DNA of 37,430 nt from a virus. Below the pieces are notes generated by a model that was not told the origin of the DNA, ran no database searches, and saw only the letters and a list, made by a program, of their open reading frames with translations. The DNA lies in the IMG/VR virus record IMGVR_UViG_3300008107_007087, positions 1-37,430 of that record; one strand, given 5' to 3'. Shown here piece after piece: positions 14,095-22,651 of this stretch. Both the position numbers and the translations under genes were made by a program. The stretch's first letter is position 1. Each line of letters opens with the position of its first letter.

Positions 14095-14786
14095 TATTTA
14101 TTTTTTAAAAAAAGACAATCACCCCACTCTTTACCGGTATCATGATACTCTTTAAGTTCAAATCCATGTGGTTTTAAAAATTCAATCAATTGTTCTCTAG
14201 TACAAGAACCTTCAAATCTTATTTTATCTTGTGTTTCTAACATTAGAACATCTATGTTCTTTAGTAATTCGGTTGCACCACTTAAAACTAAAAGTTCTGC
14301 ACCTTCTACATCTATGTTTAAGAAATTATATAATTTTTTATTATGAATTAATTTATCTAAAGTTATAGTTGGAACTTCAATTTCAGCAATGTGCTCATAT
14401 GGTGCCCAGGATGAATCTCTACCCCATTCATTTATTTTAAATATAGAATCCGTTCCACCATCAAAATTACTTAAATTAAAAGTAATACTACCTTCTTCTT
14501 TATCGGATACAGCGTAATTGTAAGCTATGTAATTTTTTAATATAGCAGCTTCACTTCCATTGAAATATTTGTATGTTAATGGTGAACACCAAACTACATA
14601 TCTACCAGTATTAATAGATTCCTGTAAATTACTAAATCTAAATGGATTTGCTTCAACTAATATAACATTTTTAATTCCCCATTGTACATAACTTAAAGTT
14701 TCACCACCTTCATGTGCACCAACGTGCACCACACCAGTTATTTTAATGTCATATTTTTTAATCAAATCGTCAAAACTAAGCATCAT
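14094..14786 (-). CDS. FkbM-family SAM-dependent methyltransferase
   Basis: A 230-residue protein with the FkbM features: VVHVGAHEGGET (residues 19-30) as the SAM-binding glycine motif, LVEANPFRF as the acidic residue after strand 2, and FLNIDVEGAELLVLSGATEL near residues 155-174, the hallmark segment. FkbM enzymes O-methylate sugars or polyketides, and in a glycan operon the likely role is capping or modifying a sugar. Two adjacent ATG codons occur at 14786 and 14783; the first is annotated. It lies 12 bases after the stop of the HAD/nucleotidyltransferase gene. Confidence 0.87.
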   Translation of the reverse strand: MMLSFDDLIKKYDIKITGVVHVGAHEGGETLSYVQWGIKNVILVEANPFRFSNLQESINTGRYVVWCSPLTYKYFNGSEAAILKNYIAYNYAVSDKEEGSITFNLSNFDGGTDSIFKINEWGRDSSWAPYEHIAEIEVPTITLDKLIHNKKLYNFLNIDVEGAELLVLSGATELLKNIDVLMLETQDKIRFEGSCTREQLIEFLKPHGFELKEYHDTGKEWGDCLFLKNK

Positions 14787-14798
14787 AAGTAAAAATTT

Positions 14799-16175
14799 TT
14801 ATTTGTTATAATTTTCTAAGTAATATTTTAAATCTTCCGGTGTTCCCAATCCCCACATTTTTTCAATATTGAATGTTTTAATTTTTTTACCATCACCAAT
14901 TGCTTCATTGAAAACAGGACAAACATAAAATTCATTGTTTACTCTGATATTCTTTTCAATCATTTGCTCTGCATATTTTACATAATCAGAACCTTTAGCC
15001 CAATAGTAAACACCAACGGTTGCAATATCCGAAATTGGATTCTTCTCTGCTACTTCGGTAACATACCCATACTCATCCACTTTAGCAAATGACCATTTAG
15101 GGTGAGTTGCTGTAAATGTTACAATACCGCCGTCTAACTTTTGTTCAATCATCTTATACATAAACTCATTTGAATCCCACTCTATAAATTGGTCAGAGTT
15201 TGCCATCACTAATGGTTGTTCATTATCAATAAATTCTTTTGCTAATAAAGTTGTACATGCAGCACCGTCTGTCAAGCCATCAACTTCAACAATCTTACAA
15301 CCAGGTGTAATGAGGTTAAGAAGTGTGTCCAGATTGTATTTTGCTCTATGTTCTTTTTGAACTACATAAATAAAAGTTGCTTCAATATTAAGGTTATCGG
15401 TTACAACCTGAATCATTGGTTTACCTTCTACATCAATAAGTGGTTTTGGAAATGTATATCCAGCTTGTTGGAATCTACTTCCAGCTCCTGCCATTGGGAT
15501 AAGAACATTCATCTTACCACCTTGCCATTTTGGTTTACTCATAACTTTCTTTTCGTTTAATTTTTTTGTTATTTTTTCTAATGTCAAATCGTGTGGATTG
15601 TCCACTCTCAATACACTTGCTCTACTTCTACTTGCTGCCAATAATCCATGTGGAGAATCTTCTACAATTAACGTTTCTTCAGGCAATACACCCATCATAC
15701 TCATCGCTTTCCAATACATTTCAGGATGTGGTTTAGAGTTCTTTACATCCTCATTAGAAAGGATTAAATCCATATACTCAATAAGACCTATCTTTGATAA
15801 CATAACCAATACAGACCTTCTAATTGAGTTTGAACAACATGCTAATTGATAACCTCTATCTCTCAATTCTTTAAATACTGAAACTAATACATGATTAGTT
15901 TGTAATTGTGAAATGGCTTCAATAGTTAAGTGTTGCTTTCTATACCAAATTTCATCATAAAAATCAGGATGCAATCCTTTGTTCTTTGTAAGCAATTCTA
16001 GCTTTTGCGTTGTCTTCAATCCATCGTATATTGATAGATGTTCTGCTTCAGTAATTACATAAGAATTACCTGTTATCACTTCTACTTCTTTTAGTGCTTC
16101 GTTTAAAGTATTATAGTGTATTTCTTTTGCCTCAACAAGCACACCGTCTAAATCAAATATTATTAGTTTTGTCAT
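14799..16175 (-). CDS. HAD hydrolase fused to sugar-phosphate nucleotidyltransferase
   Basis: A 458-residue fusion. Residues 1 to about 205 are a beta-phosphoglucomutase-like HAD domain: FDLDGVL (nucleophile Asp8), CCSNS, a Lys in NSKPHPEMY, and VEDSPHG. Residues 222-458 are a GT-A fold nucleotidyltransferase: MNVLIPMAGAGSRFQQ is the nucleotide-binding loop, FPKPLIDVEGKPMI follows, and MANSDQFIEWD holds the metal-binding Asp. Together they could dephosphorylate or isomerise a sugar phosphate and activate it as NDP-sugar. The ATG at 16175 was chosen, one base after the upstream stop (TAATATG), so that it directly precedes the first HAD strand. Confidence 0.85.
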   Translation of the reverse strand: MTKLIIFDLDGVLVEAKEIHYNTLNEALKEVEVITGNSYVITEAEHLSIYDGLKTTQKLELLTKNKGLHPDFYDEIWYRKQHLTIEAISQLQTNHVLVSVFKELRDRGYQLACCSNSIRRSVLVMLSKIGLIEYMDLILSNEDVKNSKPHPEMYWKAMSMMGVLPEETLIVEDSPHGLLAASRSRASVLRVDNPHDLTLEKITKKLNEKKVMSKPKWQGGKMNVLIPMAGAGSRFQQAGYTFPKPLIDVEGKPMIQVVTDNLNIEATFIYVVQKEHRAKYNLDTLLNLITPGCKIVEVDGLTDGAACTTLLAKEFIDNEQPLVMANSDQFIEWDSNEFMYKMIEQKLDGGIVTFTATHPKWSFAKVDEYGYVTEVAEKNPISDIATVGVYYWAKGSDYVKYAEQMIEKNIRVNNEFYVCPVFNEAIGDGKKIKTFNIEKMWGLGTPEDLKYYLENYNK

Positions 16176-16176
16176 A

Positions 16177-16872
16177 TTACCAAATTCCTCTATCAAATGG
16201 GTTTATATTATATTCTTCAAAAATGGGATTCAATTCATTTTGATATTCAGTTAAATTCCATTTACCCTTATTAATTGCAGTTGCTATATATGGAAATACA
16301 AAACTATCATAATGAAATATTCCTCTTTTTTTCTCTTTACCGTTTGTTGCCGAAAAATCTTTATCATTCAACTTTACAACACCTTCAAATTCGTATATTG
16401 ATAACTCCAAATGTTGTTCTATCAAATTCTTAAATGTATTAATTTTAATAATAGTTGGTTGAACTGAAAATTTTGATAAATCATTGTGTACTAAAGTATC
16501 TTCAAATTCGGATACAATTCCATCAGAACCAGCATATAATAATTTTATACTATTTGCCGAACCATTTAAAATATATTCATAATATTTTTCCAAATAATTA
16601 TGTAAAGGATTAGCGTATAAAATCATGTCTTCGTGAAAAAATAATATCACATCTTCATTTATTTTATCCAAACATTCTAAAATACGATTTGTATATTTTT
16701 TAGAATCATCATATGTGATTTGTAAACAATTATTTGGAATTATATCATCCGTTTTATTAACACATACATATATTTTATAATCAGACATAAATTTATTTAG
16801 TTGCCCAAAGAACGATGGCCATACATCTTTCATATCTGTGTGAGTGTATATTACTAACGGTAGTTTATTCAT
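16177..16872 (-). CDS. Glycosyltransferase-like protein
   Basis: A 231-residue protein starting with a beta strand (NKLPLVIYTHTDMKDVW), followed by a Rossmann-like alternation and VILFFHEDMILY, where His80-Glu-Asp82 occupies the position of a GT-A DxD motif. The C-terminal part has GIFHYDSFVFPYI. It resembles nucleotide-sugar glycosyltransferases only in layout, so the call is tentative. The ATG at 16872 was chosen because it overlaps the previous stop by 8 bases; an upstream extension to 16971 would overlap the GT-D gene by over 100 bases. It is in the middle of the sugar operon. Confidence 0.6.
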   Translation of the reverse strand: MNKLPLVIYTHTDMKDVWPSFFGQLNKFMSDYKIYVCVNKTDDIIPNNCLQITYDDSKKYTNRILECLDKINEDVILFFHEDMILYANPLHNYLEKYYEYILNGSANSIKLLYAGSDGIVSEFEDTLVHNDLSKFSVQPTIIKINTFKNLIEQHLELSIYEFEGVVKLNDKDFSATNGKEKKRGIFHYDSFVFPYIATAINKGKWNLTEYQNELNPIFEEYNINPFDRGIW

Positions 16873-17587
16873 AAAAATAAGATATTTCTTTTGAGTATTG
16901 AGAAGTTGGGTCCATATATGGTCTTGTTTTTCTACCATGTGTAAATTCATCAATAGAAGAACCAACATCAATATATTGATTATTTGGATTTGAACTATAC
17001 ATCACATCAATTAAGATTTCAGAAACAGGACCGGCTGAAATAAAAAATGTTTGATTTTGTAATTGATTTACATATTCCAATAATTGTTGAATATAATCTT
17101 CGCCATATTCTATCCAGTATTTAATACAATCATCTGGAAATGGAAATATATCATTAACTTTAAATGGAAAGTTTTCTCTCTTTGCTCTATGATTACATAT
17201 AACATAAACACTCTTATCAAGTGTTTTATAAAATTCATACATCTTTTGATAATTTGAATTTATCCAAAGATTTGCAAACGTTTTGTTTGGGTTCTGAATC
17301 CTATCAGATAAGAAAGTATAATCATCTATACTATCGGAGTGTGCCGATATTGCATAATGATAATTCGTTTCGGTATGTTTTAATGACTTCAATAATCCTT
17401 CGCCAACTTTATTTAGGCCCAATGAAGTACTCCATCTATCAACTGCAAATGCTTGTGAATTAGTACCAATTGCATTACCTTTCATTAAACCAACTTCACC
17501 ATCCGCATATCTTGCATAAGCAAAATTTGTATCGGATTTTATAAGAGTTGTATAATAATCAAAATCTGTTTGAAATTTATTCTGCAT
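16865..17587 (-). CDS. GT-D fold (DUF1792-like) glycosyltransferase
   Basis: A 240-residue protein with the two hallmarks of the GT-D fold family: YARYADGEVG near residues 24-33 (the RxGDGE motif, with Asp29, Gly30 and Glu31), and FFISAGPVSEILIDVMY followed by YIDVGSS, the usual C-terminal glycine motif and D-(I/V)-G strand. GT-D enzymes transfer glucose or related sugars onto protein- or polysaccharide-linked glycans, notably on Ser-rich repeat adhesins. The start at 17587 overlaps the epimerase stop by 11 bases; the longer frame would extend 98 bases into the epimerase gene. Confidence 0.78.
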   Translation of the reverse strand: MQNKFQTDFDYYTTLIKSDTNFAYARYADGEVGLMKGNAIGTNSQAFAVDRWSTSLGLNKVGEGLLKSLKHTETNYHYAISAHSDSIDDYTFLSDRIQNPNKTFANLWINSNYQKMYEFYKTLDKSVYVICNHRAKRENFPFKVNDIFPFPDDCIKYWIEYGEDYIQQLLEYVNQLQNQTFFISAGPVSEILIDVMYSSNPNNQYIDVGSSIDEFTHGRKTRPYMDPTSQYSKEISYFYE

Positions 17588-18581
17588 ATAATATCTTTTT
17601 AATCTTTTCTGCCGCTCTACCGTCACCATAAGGACAAGGTTTACAAATATACGAATTATATTCCAATTTAACAAATAATTCTTTTAAATCTTTTGGAGAA
17701 TCGCATAAATACAAATGACCTGTTTTTATACCTTCTGGTCTTTCGGTTGTTTTTCTACATACAATGACTTTCTTATTAAAGAATGAACCTTCTTCTTGCA
17801 ATCCACCACTATCGGTAATTACTAATTTGCAATCTTTAAGAATGTTAATCGTATCATCATGTGTTAAAGGGTCTACTACATTTATATCCGTAAGTAAATC
17901 TTTATGTTTTTGAACATTTGGATTTGGATGAAGTGGAAGTATAAACTTTAAATTAGGATACATTTTAGCTAAATTGTTTATTTCAACAAACCATTCATTC
18001 ATCCAATGATGATTTTCTCTGCGATGCATTGTAACTAAAATGGTATCACCATAACTACCTTTATCATACTTCATAAGGTTATCCAATACAGTATTTCCAA
18101 CTATATGAATATCTCCCTTTACTCTTTCAGCATCTAAGTTTTCAGCGGAAAGCTGTGTTGGTGCAAAGTTAATATCTGCCAAACGAGCTATCATTTGTCT
18201 ATAACCTTCCTCTGGATAAGGATTTTCTAAATCATAACTTCTTAATCCAGCTTCCATATAATAAATTTTAATTCCTCTATGGTAAGCAGCCAATGCACAG
18301 GCAAAAGCGGAAGCAGTATCACCTTGCACCAACACACCGCTAAAGTTGTAATTTGGAAAATATTCCATACAACCAATCATAATAGAATCCAATCTAGTAT
18401 GACGAAACGTTTCTTCTATATTGACTCTAAAATCAACTCTTACATCTGCAAGTAAATCTTCATGTTGGCCTGTGAATAAGAGTTTATAATCTTTCTTATT
18501 CATAATATCAATCAATGGTTTTACTTTTAACCATTCCGGTCTAGTACCAAAACATATTAATATTGGGTCTTTACTTTTCAT
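17577..18581 (-). CDS. wecB: UDP-N-acetylglucosamine 2-epimerase (WecB-like)
   Basis: A 334-residue protein with the full motif set of the non-hydrolysing UDP-GlcNAc 2-epimerases: FGTRPEWLKVKPLID at residues 11-25, VQGDTASA, MEAGLRS, a VGNT turn, MHRRENH, LHPNPNV, ITDSGGLQEEG, and a TERPEG end motif. It interconverts UDP-GlcNAc and UDP-ManNAc in the cytoplasm, feeding ManNAc-containing glycans. The length is slightly shorter than cellular enzymes (about 370), mainly in loops. It overlaps the flanking genes by 11 bases on each side. Confidence 0.93.
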   Translation of the reverse strand: MKSKDPILICFGTRPEWLKVKPLIDIMNKKDYKLLFTGQHEDLLADVRVDFRVNIEETFRHTRLDSIMIGCMEYFPNYNFSGVLVQGDTASAFACALAAYHRGIKIYYMEAGLRSYDLENPYPEEGYRQMIARLADINFAPTQLSAENLDAERVKGDIHIVGNTVLDNLMKYDKGSYGDTILVTMHRRENHHWMNEWFVEINNLAKMYPNLKFILPLHPNPNVQKHKDLLTDINVVDPLTHDDTINILKDCKLVITDSGGLQEEGSFFNKKVIVCRKTTERPEGIKTGHLYLCDSPKDLKELFVKLEYNSYICKPCPYGDGRAAEKIKKILYAE

Positions 18582-19341
18582 ATACTAATTTCCAACCTTT
18601 CATTCTTTGATTATGAAAATACTCATTCATTAATGCTCTGAATGGCACTCCATCAATACTTCTTTGATTACTTTCCCATAATGAATTAACATCTCCACCG
18701 TATTGAGAACCTTTTATACTTCCCCATAATTCTTTATTATCAATTGGATGTGGTGGTACAAATGTTTTAATTCCTGCATACTTTTGTAACATATATGAGA
18801 AGTGCATATCCTCACCACAAGTATTATACTTTGGGTCTGGTTGTTCTCTCCACATATGAGATAACCACTCTTTTTTGAAGAACCAACTATGACCAACCAA
18901 ATCAACTTGCAATGTTTCCGGATTATTACCACCGTCAGGCCAACCAACTCTTGCATAAGGCTCATAATAAGATGATTGTTCCGGTGGAAGCGGTTGTGGA
19001 TAAATTAGTCCAACCGTTCCTAATAATCCTTCATGTGTTTTCATTGTTTCCATACAATTTTCTAACCATCTACGGCCAGGGATTGTATCATCATCAAAAA
19101 TACACACATACGGATTTTTAGCCATAAATGCGAAAGCAAATCGTGCCCATACACCAAAGTTATAGTTACAATATGCACCCGCTATTTCAGTTCCTATATC
19201 GTAATTAATTAGGTCATTATCGCCTGGATTATTATACCAAAAAAGTATTTCATCCGGCTGAACTGATTGATTTCTTAATGCTTCTAATTGTTCATTAAGA
19301 TTATCTGCTCTTTTGTAACCATTTAATATAACTGTTATCAT
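18571..19341 (-). CDS. GT2 family glycosyltransferase
   Basis: A 256-residue GT2 protein: ITVILNGYKRADNLNEQLEA at the start, CIFDDDTIPGRRWLE (DDD at residues 83-85) as the metal-binding motif, and TCGEDMHFSYMLQ as the ED motif for the catalytic base. A VGHSWFFKKEWL loop fits the acceptor-binding region. The ATG at 19341 overlaps the previous stop as ATGA; a start 9 codons further upstream would add a Lys/Arg-rich stretch. It is part of the sugar operon, overlapping the epimerase start by 11 bases. Confidence 0.87.
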   Translation of the reverse strand: MITVILNGYKRADNLNEQLEALRNQSVQPDEILFWYNNPGDNDLINYDIGTEIAGAYCNYNFGVWARFAFAFMAKNPYVCIFDDDTIPGRRWLENCMETMKTHEGLLGTVGLIYPQPLPPEQSSYYEPYARVGWPDGGNNPETLQVDLVGHSWFFKKEWLSHMWREQPDPKYNTCGEDMHFSYMLQKYAGIKTFVPPHPIDNKELWGSIKGSQYGGDVNSLWESNQRSIDGVPFRALMNEYFHNQRMKGWKLVYEK

Positions 19342-20330
19342 AATTCTCTTTTTATTCTTTCTAACCAAACTTCTTTTCTAAAACAAGCTTGATAATTAGC
19401 TTTTGCCATTTCTGAACACTCTTTGTAAAAATCTTTATCATCTCTTAATCGTATTGCCAATTCTCTTGCTCCTTCCAAATCATTTACAGCTACTGATAAC
19501 GATGGGTGACAAAGTAATTGAGTATCTACATCTTGATTACCAATACAAGGGATTCCAAAGTATGCACAATTCAAAGCAAATGTACCGGCTGCTACTGTTG
19601 GCATTAAATGTACAGCATATTTAAATGTTGATAATACGGTCATCCACTCATTCCACATTAGTCTTGGTAAGTGAGTTAAGTTATCAACTATATTTTCATT
19701 CTCTCTCATGGCATGAGATGTTTGTGCCCAAATAGGTGTATTAAAATTACCAGCTATTATATAACTCTCAAATCCACCATACCATCTAGCGAAGTTACCA
19801 CCTATAATTGCTTTATCTTCTTTTGTAGGTACTATATCTTTGATTAGAGTATCAATCATTAATGTACCAATAGGTCTTACAGGTTTCGTTGGAAATAAAC
19901 CTTTATAATAATTCACATCACTCTCATTGTGTGTAAAAATTGAATCACAAGATTGTAAAAAATTATAAAAGTAAATTTGGTCTGCCACACTATAATCGTT
20001 ATACCACCAATGAGGTCCTTCTTGTATATAATGAACTTTTTTATTACCTCTCTCTCTCAATTTACCAACTATATCTTGTTGTAATATTTCGGAAAATGGA
20101 TTAATACCATCTATAATTTTACTTCCTTCTGCACTTAAAAATACTTTACCTTTTGGAAATATAATAAAGACATGGTCATAATTAATCAGATGTTTATCAG
20201 AACCAAATAAATGAATATTATAATGGTCCGCATCTAGAGCGTGCATCCAAGCAAATTCAGTTCTCATATTTGGATGGTTCTCTGGAATTTTACCAACAAA
20301 TCCCATTTCAGTTAAGAAGGCTATTTTCAT
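19338..20330 (-). CDS. GT-B fold glycosyltransferase-like protein
   Basis: A 330-residue protein. The N-terminal half opens MKIAFLTEMGFVG and contains alternating strands and helices; the C-terminal half ends in AVHLMPTVAAGTFALNCAYF followed by GIPCIGNQ, which corresponds to the donor-site Gly/Pro/small-residue region of GT-B enzymes, where GT4 enzymes have E-x7-E. The second Glu is not obvious, so it may be a divergent family. It is connected to both neighbours by 4-base ATGA overlaps. Confidence 0.7.
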   Translation of the reverse strand: MKIAFLTEMGFVGKIPENHPNMRTEFAWMHALDADHYNIHLFGSDKHLINYDHVFIIFPKGKVFLSAEGSKIIDGINPFSEILQQDIVGKLRERGNKKVHYIQEGPHWWYNDYSVADQIYFYNFLQSCDSIFTHNESDVNYYKGLFPTKPVRPIGTLMIDTLIKDIVPTKEDKAIIGGNFARWYGGFESYIIAGNFNTPIWAQTSHAMRENENIVDNLTHLPRLMWNEWMTVLSTFKYAVHLMPTVAAGTFALNCAYFGIPCIGNQDVDTQLLCHPSLSVAVNDLEGARELAIRLRDDKDFYKECSEMAKANYQACFRKEVWLERIKREL

Positions 20331-20956
20331 ATCGTATCGTATAAAGCGTTTTGTTTTTCTTGTCTTTCAATTTGCTTATGATGATATAAACAATAAATTT
20401 CTTCCTGTGGTAAGATTGAAAGTGTATTATATCCAGCTATTCTTTCGTGAACTTTTCCTTGCCATTCAATTTCTGAAGTTCTTCTATAAATTCTAGTTTG
20501 ATAATCAGGAAAATTTACCCAACCCTGTTCATTAACTTTCCATCCCCATTTTTTGATATGGTCTGATGTTAAACCATTTACGGTGTTAATACGTGGAACA
20601 AAGAAAAGGTCAACATCTTTATTATAATCTAAAAAGTTATGGATATTTTCAACCAAATATTCGGATGGCATTTCATCGGCATCAATTTGAAAAATAAAAA
20701 TACCATTTGCATTATTTTTTAAGTTATTCTTAAATGATGCAAAATCCTTATTAAGAGGAAATGAAATTACTCTTATATTTTTATGTATTTGTGAAATTAT
20801 ATTCAGATAATCTTTTATCTGAGAAGTTGCGGAATCCGAATCATACTGAATTAATATTTCATCTTCGGATTTAATTCGTGGTTGTAAAAAATCAACCAAA
20901 GTTGTAATTTCAGTTATTTCATTACAAACTGTAATAGCATATGTAACATTTATCAT
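20327..20956 (-). CDS. GT2 family glycosyltransferase (WaaE/SunS-like)
   Basis: A 209-residue GT2 protein: TYAITVCNEITEITTLVDFL opening, FIFQIDADEMPSEYLV (Asp92-Asp94) as the DxD, and FPDYQTRIYRRTSEIEWQGK followed by VHER, the typical C-terminal segment of WaaE-like and SunS-like glycosyltransferases. It is the first gene of the ten-gene sugar operon. A perfect host-type promoter ends only 5 bases before the ATG, suggesting a leaderless or nearly leaderless transcript. Its TGA overlaps the next ATG. Confidence 0.87.
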   Translation of the reverse strand: MINVTYAITVCNEITEITTLVDFLQPRIKSEDEILIQYDSDSATSQIKDYLNIISQIHKNIRVISFPLNKDFASFKNNLKNNANGIFIFQIDADEMPSEYLVENIHNFLDYNKDVDLFFVPRINTVNGLTSDHIKKWGWKVNEQGWVNFPDYQTRIYRRTSEIEWQGKVHERIAGYNTLSILPQEEIYCLYHHKQIERQEKQNALYDTI

Positions 20957-20961
20957 AGATA

Positions 20962-20993
20962 CAAATATAACAATTTTTATTCAATTTTCCAAA
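20962..20993 (-). promoter_or_regulatory. Bacteroidota-type promoter (TTTG-N20-TATATTTG)
   Basis: On the minus strand TTTG at 20993-20990 and TATATTTG at 20969-20962 are 20 bases apart, a perfect match to the Bacteroidota consensus. The -7 box is separated from the ATG at 20956 by only 5 bases, and the -33 box lies inside the inverted repeat at 20984-21007. Confidence 0.8.
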
Positions 20994-21007
20994 TTAAATT
21001 GGAAAAT
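20984..21007. repeat. Inverted repeat (9-bp arms) overlapping the -33 box
   Basis: ATTTTCCAA, a six-base loop ATTAAA, and TTGGAAAAT form a near-perfect palindrome in the spacer between the protease gene and the sugar operon. It could be an operator for the promoter that it overlaps, or a weak terminator for the protease transcript. Confidence 0.6.
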
Positions 21008-21018
21008 ATATTTGTATA

Positions 21019-21027
21019 TATAAATAT
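21019..21027 (-). promoter_or_regulatory. Putative phage promoter element (ATATTTATA)
   Basis: ATATTTATA on the minus strand, 63 bases upstream of the ATG at 20956 and above the host-type promoter. The sugar operon may therefore have both an early and a late start site; this is inferred. Confidence 0.35.
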
Positions 21028-21055
21028 AAAGTAAAAGAGGAAAACGATAAAAAAA

Positions 21056-22645
21056 TTACTTTGTTTTCAATGAAATTCCACCTCTAAATTCAAATTCACC
21101 AGTTATTCTTGATTCTGCCGAATTGAATTTGTTATACAATACTCTAGGTGTACCACCCCAAACGTTTCTTCTATCAGTCCAGTTGTTATTTGAAAAAGTA
21201 GAATACATATCTCCTGTTGAATTTGCTAATAAAGCAGATTTAATTGCAGATGGCAATGTTTTTGGGTTTACTTCCAGCATCAATGCCAAAACTCCTACAA
21301 CTTGAGGTGCAGCCATTGATGTACCACTTATGTTTACTTGTTTATAGGATGCATTCCAATCATATGGTTGTCCAGAATATGCATTTGTATTTGATGTTGC
21401 ACTCATTATGTTTGTACCTGGAGCATAAATATCAACACCAGGACCAGTTTCCGATGATGTTGCTTTTTGGTCTGTGTTTGCATCATAAACCGTACTATCT
21501 ATATTTCCAACTTTTATTGCTCCACTATAATATGGGGATGAACCTCTATGATAATATAAAGTACCCTGGTCAGTTACAACATAGTTATTATAATCCGTTC
21601 CACCAACTATATCAATTTTATGTCCAAAATTTCCAGCTGCAATTACAACATGAATACCCTCATCTACCATTTCTTGAATATCGGTATCGGTTGATGCCAC
21701 TCTTACATTTGTGATATAATTATATCCCAATGAAGCACCACTTATAGTAATTAACCCATAATTTTGTTCTCTTTCCGTAGTAGTATCAATAGAAGTTCCT
21801 GAATATGAAACCCCTCTATAATTTATACTTGATACGGTGTTGTATGGGTCTAAATATCCCCAACTCATATTAACAACGGTAGGTCTTTTATGTCCCGTTT
21901 TTGGGTCTATTGGTTTATTTCTATGCCAAAGTTTTATAGCATCAAATGCATAAGTTGAACTTATACCAGTACCACTATCACCACTACCTTCCAATCCACT
22001 TAATTTTTGAGAGTATATTCTTGCATTTTTTGCCCAACCATATGTTTTACCAGCAGCTATACCGGCACAATGCGTACCATGTCCATCATAATCTCTGTAA
22101 TGATTTGCATTTTGTGTGAAAGCTAAACCACTTTCAGTAGCCCAATTTATTTGTTGAACTCTACTTGTTCCATCTAATCCCTGAAATTCTGGATGGTCAA
22201 CCTGAATACCACTATCTTGAATTACAACATCAACTCCCATACCAGTTAAAGTAAAATTATAACTAGATGTTGTTGCAGTTGATGTACCATATGGAATATT
22301 ATTACTAAAATTTGAACGAATTAATCCCCAATTAACAAAATCACCAGAATCGGATGTTGTTTTTGTAAAATCTCCTCTTTGTGTAATTCTTTTTCCAATT
22401 ACAATATCGGTTCTATGTTCAGGTGGAATTTCTACATCAAATACTCTTTCATCCAATTTAAGTTGTTCCGCTTCTTCATCGGTAAGCAAATACCAACATT
22501 GACGTAAAGATGCAGGTCTTTCGTTTGTAAATTCTACTCTGCGATTTGGGATATAAAGTTTACCACCATCAGTATCACTTTCTATATCATTCCAAAATCC
22601 ATCGTAATCTATTCCTTCTTTTAAGATAACGTTGTATTCTCTCAT
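21056..22645 (-). CDS. Subtilisin-like serine protease (peptidase S8)
   Basis: A 529-residue protein with an intact S8 catalytic triad: Asp144 in VVIQDSGIQVDHPEF, His189 in GHGTHCAG, and Ser443 in SGTSMAAPQV, plus the oxyanion Asn339 in IAAGNFG. Residues 1-80 resemble an inhibitor I9-type prodomain. No signal peptide or membrane segment is seen, so it is a cytoplasmic or virion protein. A short beta-rich end (GEFEFRGGISLKTK) could attach it to a virion part. It begins 6 bases after the stop of the collagen-like fibre gene, so it may process or ride on that fibre, or cut host surface protein. Confidence 0.9.
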   Translation of the reverse strand: MREYNVILKEGIDYDGFWNDIESDTDGGKLYIPNRRVEFTNERPASLRQCWYLLTDEEAEQLKLDERVFDVEIPPEHRTDIVIGKRITQRGDFTKTTSDSGDFVNWGLIRSNFSNNIPYGTSTATTSSYNFTLTGMGVDVVIQDSGIQVDHPEFQGLDGTSRVQQINWATESGLAFTQNANHYRDYDGHGTHCAGIAAGKTYGWAKNARIYSQKLSGLEGSGDSGTGISSTYAFDAIKLWHRNKPIDPKTGHKRPTVVNMSWGYLDPYNTVSSINYRGVSYSGTSIDTTTEREQNYGLITISGASLGYNYITNVRVASTDTDIQEMVDEGIHVVIAAGNFGHKIDIVGGTDYNNYVVTDQGTLYYHRGSSPYYSGAIKVGNIDSTVYDANTDQKATSSETGPGVDIYAPGTNIMSATSNTNAYSGQPYDWNASYKQVNISGTSMAAPQVVGVLALMLEVNPKTLPSAIKSALLANSTGDMYSTFSNNNWTDRRNVWGGTPRVLYNKFNSAESRITGEFEFRGGISLKTK

Positions 22646-22651
22646 ATTCTA

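Noticed and set aside
16873-16971. Longer N-terminus for the glycosyltransferase-like gene
   Set aside because: It would overlap the GT-D gene by over 100 bases and read its coding sequence out of frame; the ATG at 16872 gives the 8-base overlap usual here.
21007-21014. Plus-strand TATATTTG as a divergent host-type promoter
   Set aside because: No TTTG lies 19-21 bases upstream on that strand and no plus-strand gene follows.
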